NCBI RefSeq assembly: GCF_013294065.1
Contig: NZ_JABSNM010000018.1
Span: forward strand, 1-64,000
Length of the DNA: 64,000 bases
Source of the DNA: Sphaerotilus uruguayifluvii
GTDB lineage: Bacteria > Pseudomonadota > Gammaproteobacteria > Burkholderiales > Burkholderiaceae_C
Direction: 5' to 3'
In this document: positions 49,443-57,242 of the stretch, piece by piece
Numbering within the stretch: the first letter of the stretch is position 1
How the letters are laid out: every line of letters starts with the position of its first letter
Made by a program: the position numbers and the translations under genes
Notes under the pieces: model-generated
Databases searched by the model: none
Told to the model about the DNA's origin: nothing
What the model saw: only the letters and a program-made list of their open reading frames with translations

Positions 49443-50138
49443 ATGCGCGCCCTGCTGGCCGAAGACGACGCCATCCTCGCCGACGCGCTCGGCACCAACC
49501 TGAAGTCGGCCGGCTTCGAGGTCGAGGTCGCCGACAACGGCGCGGTGGCCGAATACCTGCTGACGAAGCAGGCCTTCGACGTCGGCATCATCGACATCGG
49601 CCTGCCGCTGGTCGACGGGCTGACGGTGGTGCAGCGGGTGCGCGCGGCCAAGCCGGGGCTGCCGCTGCTGATCCTGACCGCGCTCGACGGACTGCACAAC
49701 CGCGTCGCCGGCCTGAACGCCGGCGCCGACGACTACCTGACCAAGCCCTTCGACTTTCCCGAGCTGGAGGCGCGCATCCGCGCGGTGCTGCGCCGCAGCC
49801 AGGGTTCGGCGGCCCAGCCGTCCGCACCGGCCGGCACGGACGCGGTCAGCGTCGGCCAGCTGCAGTTCGACCGCGACGCGCGGCGCACGACCATCGCCGG
49901 CCAGCCGGTCGAGCTGTCGCCGCGCGAGTGGCTGCTGCTCGACCTGCTGCTGAGCCAGCGCCGCAAGGTGATCACCAAGGAGCAGATCGCCCAGGCCTGG
50001 TCAACCGAGGTCTCCGAGAGCGGCGGCCCCAGCTCGCTGGAGGTCTACATCCACCGCCTGCGCCGCAAGCTCGAGGGCTCGGGCGTGGGCATCCGCACCG
50101 TGCGCGGCCTGGGCTATCTGCTCGAAACCCAGGACTGA
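49443..50138 (+). CDS. OmpR-family response regulator (TctD/GltR-like)
   Basis: 231 aa. The receiver domain has the acidic pair Asp8/Asp9, the phospho-acceptor Asp51 in IIDIGLP and Lys101 in DYLTKPFDF. A winged-helix output domain spans about 135-230 (SPREWLLLDLLLSQRRKVITKEQI, SSLEVYIHRLRRKL, TVRGLGYLL). It should bind direct repeats in target promoters once phosphorylated by the kinase encoded 36 bp downstream. The downstream glucose-type transporter is the nearest likely target. Confidence 0.93.
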   Translation: MRALLAEDDAILADALGTNLKSAGFEVEVADNGAVAEYLLTKQAFDVGIIDIGLPLVDGLTVVQRVRAAKPGLPLLILTALDGLHNRVAGLNAGADDYLTKPFDFPELEARIRAVLRRSQGSAAQPSAPAGTDAVSVGQLQFDRDARRTTIAGQPVELSPREWLLLDLLLSQRRKVITKEQIAQAWSTEVSESGGPSSLEVYIHRLRRKLEGSGVGIRTVRGLGYLLETQD

Positions 50139-50174
50139 CACGCCATCCCCCGTGCGGCGACACTCGCGGTCGCC

Positions 50175-51665
50175 ATGCCCGTCTTGCCGCAGTCCCTGCT
50201 CAACCGGCTGCCGGTCGTCTCGCCCGGCAGCCGCTCGCTGCGCCGTCACCTGCTCGCCTGGCTGCTGCTGCCGCAGCTGGTGCTGTGGCTGGCCGCGGCG
50301 CTGGTCACCCACCATGTCGCGGTGCGCTATGCCGACCGCGCGATCGACCACGGCCTGTACCTGTCCTCGCGCGCGCTGGCGCGCCAGGTCAAGCCGGTCG
50401 ACAGCGGCCTGCTGATCGACTTCCCGCGCGCGGCGCGCGACATCATCGAGTCCGACCCGGACGACCGGGTCTACTACATGGTCAGCAGCCCGCCGGGCGA
50501 GTTCATCCTCGGCAACCACAAGCTGACGCCGCCGGCCGACATCGAGGCCCTGGTGCCCGAGCGGCCCTCGTTCTACGACGCCCGCATCGAGACGCCCGAC
50601 GGCGAGGTCACGGTGCGCGTGGCCGCCATCCTGCTGAACTACGGCGAGCCCGGACAGGGGCAGCGCATGATGGTGCAGGTCGCCAAGAGCCGCGTCAGCC
50701 GCGAGGCGCTGGCGCGCGACCTGCTGGTCGACACCGCGCTGCCGCTGTCGCTGCTGGTGCTGGCGATGTCGGCGCTGGTGTGGGCGGGCGTGCGCACCGG
50801 GCTGGCGCCGCTGGCGCGGCTGCGCGAGGCCGTCAGCGGCCGCGGCCCCGACGACCTCGCGCCGATCGAGCTGGAATCCGCGCCGGAGGAAGTGCGCGAC
50901 CTGGCCGCGGCGGTCAACACGCTGCTGGCGGCGGTGCGCGACTCGGTGGCGGCGCAGCAGCGCTTCATCGGCGACGCCGCGCACCAGCTGCGCACGCCGC
51001 TGGCCGGCCTGAAGGGCCAGACCGAACTCGCGCTCAAGGAGACGAGCGACCCGGCGCTGCAGGCGCGGCTGCAGCGCGTGCACGAGAGCGCCACCCGCAG
51101 CGCCCACCTGATCAACCAGCTGATGACGCTGGCGCGCGCCGAGCCCGAATCGGTGGCGCGCATCGGGCGCAGCCGCTTCGACCTGCGCCGGCTGGTGCAG
51201 GAGCTGACCGCCGAGCTGGTGCCGCGCGCGCTGGCCGACGGGCGGGACCTCGGCATGGACGAGCCGGAGGACGGCGACGAGCCGCCGCCGCTGGTGCTCG
51301 ACGGCAACGCGCTGCTGATCCGCGAGGCCATCGCCAACCTGATCGACAACGCGATCCGCTATGCCGGCCGCGGCGCCGAGATCACCGTGCGGGTGCGCGA
51401 GGACGGCGCACGCCGGCGCGCGATCGTCGAGGTCGACGACACCGGCCCGGGCATCCCGGAGGCGCTGCACGGCGCGATCTTCGAGCGCTTCTTCCGCGGC
51501 ACCAACGAGGGCCGCGGCTGCGGCCTGGGCCTGGCGATCGTGCGCGAGATCGTCGAGCGCCACCACGGCCGGGTGCAGGTGGCCCGGCTGAACCCGCACG
51601 GCACCCGCATGTCGGTGCTGCTGCCGCTGACCGATCCGGCAGGCGCCCCGCCCGCCGGGACCTGA
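50175..51665 (+). CDS. Sensor histidine kinase (TctE/GtrS-like, 2CSK N-terminal domain)
   Basis: 496 aa. TM1 is at about 24-46 and TM2 at about 185-206, enclosing a periplasmic 2CSK_N-type sensor domain (VRYADRAIDHGLYLSSRALARQV, DRVYYMVSSPPGEFILGN). The phospho-acceptor is His270 in FIGDAAHQLRTPLAGL. The ATPase domain shows N-box LIDNAIRYA, DDTGPGI and RGCGLGLAIV. It phosphorylates the adjacent OmpR-type regulator. Relatives sense carboxylates or sugar acids; in pseudomonads a similar pair controls glucose uptake. The ligand here is not known. Confidence 0.92.
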   Translation: MPVLPQSLLNRLPVVSPGSRSLRRHLLAWLLLPQLVLWLAAALVTHHVAVRYADRAIDHGLYLSSRALARQVKPVDSGLLIDFPRAARDIIESDPDDRVYYMVSSPPGEFILGNHKLTPPADIEALVPERPSFYDARIETPDGEVTVRVAAILLNYGEPGQGQRMMVQVAKSRVSREALARDLLVDTALPLSLLVLAMSALVWAGVRTGLAPLARLREAVSGRGPDDLAPIELESAPEEVRDLAAAVNTLLAAVRDSVAAQQRFIGDAAHQLRTPLAGLKGQTELALKETSDPALQARLQRVHESATRSAHLINQLMTLARAEPESVARIGRSRFDLRRLVQELTAELVPRALADGRDLGMDEPEDGDEPPPLVLDGNALLIREAIANLIDNAIRYAGRGAEITVRVREDGARRRAIVEVDDTGPGIPEALHGAIFERFFRGTNEGRGCGLGLAIVREIVERHHGRVQVARLNPHGTRMSVLLPLTDPAGAPPAGT

Positions 51666-51790
51666 ACGGCAGATATCAGGGATTTCACCTAATGTTAATC
51701 CTTTAAAGCATCATTAATCTTCATGCCTGTCAGCGGGGACGCATCCGTACCCTGCGCGAGACACCCACCCACCCCTGGACTGGAGCAGAC
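51666..51790 (+). promoter_or_regulatory. AT-rich promoter region of the glucose transporter operon, with direct repeats
   Basis: TTAATC occurs twice in the same orientation (51695-51700 and 51714-51719) within an AT-rich stretch, 72-96 bp before the binding-protein ATG. Direct repeats of this kind are typical targets of OmpR-family regulators, and such a regulator is encoded just upstream. GGAG precedes the ATG at 51791. Confidence 0.5.
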
Positions 51791-53059
51791 ATGAAGAAGA
51801 TGGAGAAGACGACGCGCTTCGCGCGCACCCTGCTGGCCACCGTGGCCGGCCTGACCGTGGCGGGCCTGGCGCAGGCCGGCGAGGTCGAGGTGCTGCACTG
51901 GTGGACCTCGGGCGGCGAGGCCAAGGCCGCGTCGGCGCTGAAGGCGACGCTGCAGGCCAAGGGCCACACCTGGAAGGACTTCGCGGTCGCCGGCGGCGGC
52001 GGCGATTCGGCCATGACGGTGCTGAAGTCGCGCGTGGTCTCGGGCAATGCGCCGGCCGCGGCCCAGATCAAGGGCCCGTCGCTGCAGGAATGGGCCGCCG
52101 AGGGCGTGCTGGCCAACATCGACGACGTCGCCAAGGCCGAGAAGTGGGACAGCGTGCTGCCCCCGGTCGTGGCCAACGTCATGAAGTACAAGGGCAGCTA
52201 CATCGCTGCGCCGGTCAACGTGCACCGCGTGAACTGGCTGTGGGCCAACCCGGAAGTCTTCAAGAAGGCCGGCGCCAAGGTGCCGACCACCTGGGACGAG
52301 TTCTTCGTCTCGGCCGAGGCGCTGAAGAAGGCCGGCATCATCCCGGTGGCGCACGGCGGCCAGCCCTGGCAGGACTTCACCACCTTCGAGAGCGTGGCCC
52401 TCGGCGTCGGCGGCACCGACTTCTACAAGAAGGCCCTGGTGCAGCTCGACCAGGGCACGCTGAAGAGCGCCACCATGGACAAGGTCCTGGAGACCTTCCG
52501 CAAGGTCAAGGGCTACACCGACAAGAATGCCGCCGGCCGCGACTGGAACCTGGCGACCGCGATGGTCATCAAGGGCGAGGCCGGCATGCAGCTGATGGGC
52601 GACTGGGCCAAGGGCGAGTTCATCGCCGCCGGCAAGGTCCCGGGCAAGGACTTCACCTGCGCCGCCGCCCCCGGCACCGCCAAGGCCTTCACCTTCAACG
52701 TCGACTCCTTCGCGATGTTCAAGCTGAAGAACGAGGCCAACGTCAAGGCGCAGAAGGATCTGGCCGCCGCGATCATGTCGACCGACTTCCAGGAAGTGTT
52801 CAACCTGAACAAGGGCTCCATTCCCGTGCGCCTGAACATGGACCTGGCCAAGTTCGACGACTGCGCCAAGCTCTCGAGCAAGGACTTCGTCGACACCGCC
52901 AAGTCGGCCTCGCTGGTGCCCTCGGTCGCGCACGGCATGGCCGTGCCGTCGGCGGCGGCCGGCGCGATCCAGGACGCGGTCAGCCAGTTCTGGAACAGCG
53001 ACAAGATGTCGGTCGCCGAAGCCAAGGCCAAGATCGCCTCGGCCGCGATGGCGAAGTGA
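51791..53059 (+). CDS. Glucose/mannose-type ABC transporter substrate-binding protein
   Basis: 422 aa. A signal peptide (about 1-29, ending LAQA) is followed by EVEVLHWWTSGGEAKAASALKATLQAKGHTWKDFAV, the typical opening of GtsA-like glucose-binding proteins. VNVHRVNWLWANPEVFKKAG, AHGGQPWQDFTTFES and QLMGDWAKGEF are further family features. Two Cys in the mature part (FTCAAAPG and DDCAKLSS) fit the disulfide seen in Pseudomonas and Thermus glucose-binding proteins. Followed by stem-loops and then the permease genes. Confidence 0.92.
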   Translation: MKKMEKTTRFARTLLATVAGLTVAGLAQAGEVEVLHWWTSGGEAKAASALKATLQAKGHTWKDFAVAGGGGDSAMTVLKSRVVSGNAPAAAQIKGPSLQEWAAEGVLANIDDVAKAEKWDSVLPPVVANVMKYKGSYIAAPVNVHRVNWLWANPEVFKKAGAKVPTTWDEFFVSAEALKKAGIIPVAHGGQPWQDFTTFESVALGVGGTDFYKKALVQLDQGTLKSATMDKVLETFRKVKGYTDKNAAGRDWNLATAMVIKGEAGMQLMGDWAKGEFIAAGKVPGKDFTCAAAPGTAKAFTFNVDSFAMFKLKNEANVKAQKDLAAAIMSTDFQEVFNLNKGSIPVRLNMDLAKFDDCAKLSSKDFVDTAKSASLVPSVAHGMAVPSAAAGAIQDAVSQFWNSDKMSVAEAKAKIASAAMAK

Positions 53060-53091
53060 TCCCGGCCTGAGCCGCCCGGCTCGCCGACCTG

Positions 53092-53146
53092 CCATGGCCG
53101 CCGCGGCGGCCATGGCCCTTTCAGGGCCTGCCCCGCCGCGGGCGGG
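53092..53146 (+). other. Three consecutive stem-loops after the binding-protein gene
   Basis: A perfect 24-bp palindrome CCATGGCCGCCG/CGGCGGCCATGG (53092-53115) is followed by GGCCCT-TTC-AGGGCC (53114-53128) and CCCGCC-GCG-GGCGGG (53132-53146). No T-run follows. Such structures after binding-protein genes commonly protect the upstream mRNA and lower permease expression. Confidence 0.7.
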
Positions 53147-53172
53147 CCCCATTCCCCCAGCTCGCCACCACC

Positions 53173-54057
53173 ATGTCCTCCTCCACCGCCGCCCGGCTGG
53201 ACCGCTGGCTGCCGCGCCTCGTGCTCGCCCCCAGCTTCGTCCTCTCGTTCCTGTTCATCTACGGCCTGATCGCCTGGAACGGCTACCTGTCCGTCTCGGC
53301 CTCGCGTCTGCTGCCGAACTACGACTTCGTCGGCCTGCAGCAGTACGTGACGCTGTTCGAGTCGGAGCGCTGGATGGTGGCGCTGAAGAATTTGGGGCTG
53401 TTCTCGGTGCTGTTCATCGGCATCGGCATGGCGCTGGGCCTGCTGCTGGCGATCCTGCTCGACCAGAAGATCCGTGCCGAAGGCCTGCTGCGCACGATCT
53501 ACCTCTACCCGATGGCGCTGAGCTTCATCGTCACCGGCACCGCCTGGAAGTGGATCCTCAATCCCGGCCTGGGCCTGGAGCACCTGATGAACCAGTGGGG
53601 CTTCGAGAACTTCCGCTTCGGCTGGCTGGTCGACCCCGACATGGCGATCTACACGGTCGTGATCGCCGGCGTCTGGCAGAGCTCGGGCTTCGTGATGGCC
53701 CTCTTCCTGGCCGGCCTGCGCGGCATCGACGACTCGATCATCAAGGCCGCGCAGATCGACGGCGCGACGCTGCCGCAGATCTACTGGCGCATCATCGTGC
53801 CGAGCATGCGCCCGGTCTTCTTCTCGACGCTGATGGTGCTGGCGCACATCGCGATCAAGAGCTTCGACCTGGTGATGGCGCTGACCGCCGGCGGCCCCGG
53901 CTTCGCCACCGACGTGCCGGCGACCTTCATGTACACCCACGCCTTCACCCGCGGCCAGATCGGTCTGGGCGCGGCCTCGGCCACCGTGATGCTGGCCACC
54001 GTCGCCGCCATCGTCGTGCCCTACCTGTACAGCGAGCTGCGCTCGCAGCGTCGCTGA
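53173..54057 (+). CDS. Glucose-type ABC transporter permease (GtsB/MalF-like)
   Basis: 294 aa. Six TM helices, the first at about 15-37 (RLVLAPSFVLSFLFIYGLIAWNG). The EAA coupling loop reads KAAQIDGATLPQIYWRIIVPSMRP at about 193-216. The FMYTHAFTRGQIGLGAA segment near the end is usual for this subfamily. Forms a heterodimer with the next permease. A GC-rich block of stem-loops separates it from the binding-protein gene. Confidence 0.93.
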   Translation: MSSSTAARLDRWLPRLVLAPSFVLSFLFIYGLIAWNGYLSVSASRLLPNYDFVGLQQYVTLFESERWMVALKNLGLFSVLFIGIGMALGLLLAILLDQKIRAEGLLRTIYLYPMALSFIVTGTAWKWILNPGLGLEHLMNQWGFENFRFGWLVDPDMAIYTVVIAGVWQSSGFVMALFLAGLRGIDDSIIKAAQIDGATLPQIYWRIIVPSMRPVFFSTLMVLAHIAIKSFDLVMALTAGGPGFATDVPATFMYTHAFTRGQIGLGAASATVMLATVAAIVVPYLYSELRSQRR

Positions 54058-54082
54058 CCCGGCGCCGGCGGAGAGTCCCCTC

Positions 54083-54931
54083 ATGAAAAACGTCCACCGC
54101 TTCATCATCTTCGGCCTGCTCGGCGTCTTCGCGCTGTTCTTCCTGCTGCCGTTCTACGTGATGCTCGTGACCTCGCTGAAGGACATGAGCGAGATCCGCG
54201 GCGGCAGCCTGCTGGCCCTGCCGGCCGCGCTGGACTTCACGGCCTGGGGCAAGGCCTGGTCGAGCGCCTGCACCGGCACCGACTGCAACGGCCTGAAGCC
54301 CTACTTCTGGAACTCGATGGCCATGATCATCCCGGCCGTGGCGGTCTCGACCACGCTGGGCGCGCTCAACGGCTACGTGCTGACCAAGTGGCGCTTCAAG
54401 GGCAGCGAGCTGCTGTTCTCCTTCATGCTGTTCGGCGTGTTCATGCCGCTGCAGGTGGTGCTGCTGCCGATGTCGCAGATCCTGGGCTGGATCGGCCTGT
54501 CGGACTCGATCTGGGGCCTGATCACGGTGCACGTGCTGATGGGCCTGGCCTCGACCACGCTGTTCTTCCGCAACTACTACATCGGTCTGCCCGACGAGCT
54601 GATCAAGGCGGCGATGCTCGACGGCGCCGGCTTCTTCCGCATCTTCGTGCGCATCGTGCTGCCGCTGTCGACGCCCATCCTGGTCGTGACGCTGATCTGG
54701 CAGTTCACCAACATCTGGAACGACTTCCTGTTCGGCGTGGTCTTCTCCGGCGCCGATTCCAAGCCGATCACGGTGGGCCTGAACAACCTGGCCAACACCT
54801 CCAGCTCGGTCAAGGAATACAACGTGGACATGGCCGCCGCGATGATCGCCGCGCTGCCGACGCTCTTCGTCTACGTCGTCGCAGGCAAGTACTTCGTGCG
54901 CGGGCTGACCGCCGGCGCCGTCAAGGGTTAA
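54083..54931 (+). CDS. Glucose-type ABC transporter permease (GtsC/MalG-like)
   Basis: 282 aa. Six TM helices, the first at about 7-30 (FIIFGLLGVFALFFLLPFYVMLV). The EAA loop is KAAMLDGAGFFRIFVRIVLPLSTP, and the end FVRGLTAGAVKG is typical of MalG-type proteins. A periplasmic loop with SSACTGTDCNGLKP contains a Cys pair seen in glucose transporters of this type. The start is 25 bp after its partner and has GGAG upstream. Confidence 0.93.
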   Translation: MKNVHRFIIFGLLGVFALFFLLPFYVMLVTSLKDMSEIRGGSLLALPAALDFTAWGKAWSSACTGTDCNGLKPYFWNSMAMIIPAVAVSTTLGALNGYVLTKWRFKGSELLFSFMLFGVFMPLQVVLLPMSQILGWIGLSDSIWGLITVHVLMGLASTTLFFRNYYIGLPDELIKAAMLDGAGFFRIFVRIVLPLSTPILVVTLIWQFTNIWNDFLFGVVFSGADSKPITVGLNNLANTSSSVKEYNVDMAAAMIAALPTLFVYVVAGKYFVRGLTAGAVKG

Positions 54932-54951
54932 GAAGGATTCAGGATCTCATC

Positions 54952-56016
54952 ATGGGCGCACTTTCCATCCGCAACGTCCGCAAGACCTACAGCGGCGACA
55001 TCCACATCCTCAAGGGCATCGATCTCGAGATCGAGAAGGGCGAGTTCCTGATCCTGGTGGGCCCGTCGGGCTGCGGCAAGTCGACGCTGCTGTCGATGAT
55101 CGCCGGCCTCGACAGCCCCACCAGCGGCACCATCCACATCGGCGAGCGCGACGTCACGAACGCGCTGCCCAAGGACCGCGACATCGCCATGGTGTTCCAG
55201 AGCTACGCGCTCTACCCGAACATGAACGTGGCCGAGAACATCGCCTTCGGCCTGGAGATGCGCAAGGTGCCGAAGGCCGAGCGCGACAAGGCCGTGGCCC
55301 GCGTGGCCAAGATGCTGCAGATCGAGCACCTGCTCGAGCGCAAGCCCGGCGCGCTCTCGGGCGGCCAGCGCCAGCGCGTGGCCATGGGCCGCGCCCTGGC
55401 GCGCGACCCGGCGCTGTTCCTCTTCGACGAGCCGCTGTCCAACCTCGACGCCAAGCTGCGCGTGGAGATGCGCGCCGAGATCAAGCAGCTGCACCAGCGC
55501 ACCAAGACGACCACCGTCTACGTCACCCACGATCAGGTCGAGGCGATGACGCTGGGCGACCGCATCGCGGTGATGCAGGGCGGCGTGGTGCAGCAGTTCG
55601 GCACGCCCGACGACATCTACGCCCGCCCGGCCACCGTCTTCGTGGCCGAGTTCATCGGCTCGCCGGCGATGAACATGCTGCGCGGCACGGTCGCCGCCGG
55701 CGGCGTGTCGGTGAATGGCACGCTGCTGGCGACCCATGCCGAGCATCAGGCGGCGGCCCCGGCCGGCCGCAAGGTGATCTACGGCCTGCGCCCGGAGAAG
55801 ATCAGCTTCGCCTCCAGCGGCCTGGCCGGCGAGATCACCATGCTGGAGCCCACCGGCCCGGAGACCTACGTGTCGGTCAAGACCGCCGCCGGCCCGGTGG
55901 TGGTGCGCGTGCCCGGCCATGTCGACGAGCAGGTCGGCGACCGGGTGAACCTGAGCTGGTCGACCGACGCGGTCCACCTCTTCGACGGCGAGACCGAAAA
56001 GCGCCTGGGCCGCTGA
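54952..56016 (+). CDS. Glucose-type ABC transporter ATPase, MalK/UgpC type
   Basis: 354 aa from the ATG at 54952. Walker A GPSGCGKST, Q-loop MVFQSYALYPNMNVAENI, signature LSGGQRQRV, Walker B LFLFDEPLSNLD and switch VTHDQVEAMTLGDRI. The C-terminal TOBE domain includes YGLRPEKISF. It completes the glucose transporter. Its nucleotide-binding domain is close to that of the galactoside-operon ATPase (15872-17029), so in principle either could serve both transporters, as MsmK-type ATPases do. Confidence 0.94.
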   Translation: MGALSIRNVRKTYSGDIHILKGIDLEIEKGEFLILVGPSGCGKSTLLSMIAGLDSPTSGTIHIGERDVTNALPKDRDIAMVFQSYALYPNMNVAENIAFGLEMRKVPKAERDKAVARVAKMLQIEHLLERKPGALSGGQRQRVAMGRALARDPALFLFDEPLSNLDAKLRVEMRAEIKQLHQRTKTTTVYVTHDQVEAMTLGDRIAVMQGGVVQQFGTPDDIYARPATVFVAEFIGSPAMNMLRGTVAAGGVSVNGTLLATHAEHQAAAPAGRKVIYGLRPEKISFASSGLAGEITMLEPTGPETYVSVKTAAGPVVVRVPGHVDEQVGDRVNLSWSTDAVHLFDGETEKRLGR

Positions 56017-56158
56017 TCCGCCCCGCCCGGACAGGCCGGCCCCGGTGCCGGCTTGTTCTGGGCACGAAACCTGCGGCGCGCTAGGATGGCGCGCCGCTGC
56101 CGTTTCCGGCCTGCACCTGTCCGCCCCTCCTCTTCATTCCCGATTGAACGCCCCGCAG

Positions 56159-57130
56159 ATGAGCTCCCGTTCGCCCTATCCCCGCCTCGTGGCCGACATC
56201 GGCGGCACCAACGCCCGCTTCGGCTGGATCGCGCATGATGGCGCCGCGATCGACCAGATCCGCACCCTGCCCTGCGCCGAGCACGCGACGCTGGCCGACG
56301 CGGTGCGCGCCTATCTCGCCGGCACCGGCCTGGGGCAGCCCGGCTCGATGGCGATGGGCATCGCCAATCCGGTCACCGGCGACGAGATCCGCATGACCAA
56401 CCACCACTGGGGCTTCTCGATCTCGGGCCTGCAGGCCGAGCTGGGGCTGCAGCGGCTGGTGGTGATCAACGACTTCACCGCACTGGCGCTGGCGCTGCCC
56501 TCGCTGCAGCCGCACGAGCTGCGCCAGGTCGGCGGCGGCAGCGCCCGCCCGCAGGCCCCGATCGCGCTGATCGGCCCGGGCACCGGCCTGGGCGTGTCCG
56601 GCCTGCTGCCGGCCGGCGACCAGTGGGTCGCGCTGGCCGGCGAAGGCGGCCATGTGACGCTGGCGGCAGGCGACGCGCGCGAGGAGGCGATCATCGCGGT
56701 GCTGCGCGAGCGCTACGGCCACGCCTCGGCCGAGCGCGCGATCTGCGGCGCCGGCCTGGTGGCGCTGTACGAGGCCGTCTGCCAGCTCGACGGCGTGGCC
56801 GCGACCGCGTCGACGCCGGCCGACGTCAGCCGCCGCGCGCTCTCGGGCGAATGCGCCCGCAGCGTCGAGGCGGCCTCGCGCTTCTGCGCGCTGCTGGGCA
56901 GCGTCGCGGGCAACCTGGCGCTGACGCTGGGCGCGCTGGGTGGCGTCTACATCGGCGGCGGCATCGTGCCGCGCCTGGGCGACTTCCTCGACCGCTCGCC
57001 CTTCCGCGCCCGCTTCGAGGCCAAGGGACGCTTCCAGGCCTATCTGGCGCAGATGCCGGTCTTCGTGATCGACGCCAGCGTGTCGCCAGCGCTGCTGGGC
57101 GTGGCGCGCGCGCTGGATCAGGATCTCTGA
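56159..57130 (+). CDS. glk: Glucokinase
   Basis: 323 aa from the ATG at 56159 (MSSRSPYPRLVADIGGTNARFGW). ROK-unrelated GlkA type: phosphate-binding DIGGTNARF at about 13-21, catalytic region VVINDFTALALALP with Asp as base, GPGTGLGVSGLLP, and GEGGHVTLA, whose Glu and His bind glucose. The C-terminal GGVYIGGGIVPRL is the family's last motif. It phosphorylates glucose imported by the upstream ABC system. A 142-bp gap precedes it, so it may have its own promoter; a bidirectional terminator follows. Confidence 0.95.
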   Translation: MSSRSPYPRLVADIGGTNARFGWIAHDGAAIDQIRTLPCAEHATLADAVRAYLAGTGLGQPGSMAMGIANPVTGDEIRMTNHHWGFSISGLQAELGLQRLVVINDFTALALALPSLQPHELRQVGGGSARPQAPIALIGPGTGLGVSGLLPAGDQWVALAGEGGHVTLAAGDAREEAIIAVLRERYGHASAERAICGAGLVALYEAVCQLDGVAATASTPADVSRRALSGECARSVEAASRFCALLGSVAGNLALTLGALGGVYIGGGIVPRLGDFLDRSPFRARFEAKGRFQAYLAQMPVFVIDASVSPALLGVARALDQDL

Positions 57131-57174
57131 GGTGGTTGGACAGCAGCGCTGAGGCCAGAAGCCAAAAAGAAAAA

Positions 57175-57201
57175 GCCGCGGCGGGTACCGCGGCTTTTTT
57201 T
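57175..57201. terminator. Bidirectional intrinsic terminator between glk and the secreted-protein gene
   Basis: GCCGCGG (57175-57181) pairs with CCGCGGC (57188-57194) across a 6-nt loop and is followed by seven T residues on the plus strand. An A-rich stretch (AAAAAGAAAAA) before the stem gives a T-run on the minus strand. It therefore serves both convergent genes. Confidence 0.92.
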
Positions 57202-57242
57202 CGGGTCGTCGGATGCGCATATGCATCCAACAGGGTCAAAGA

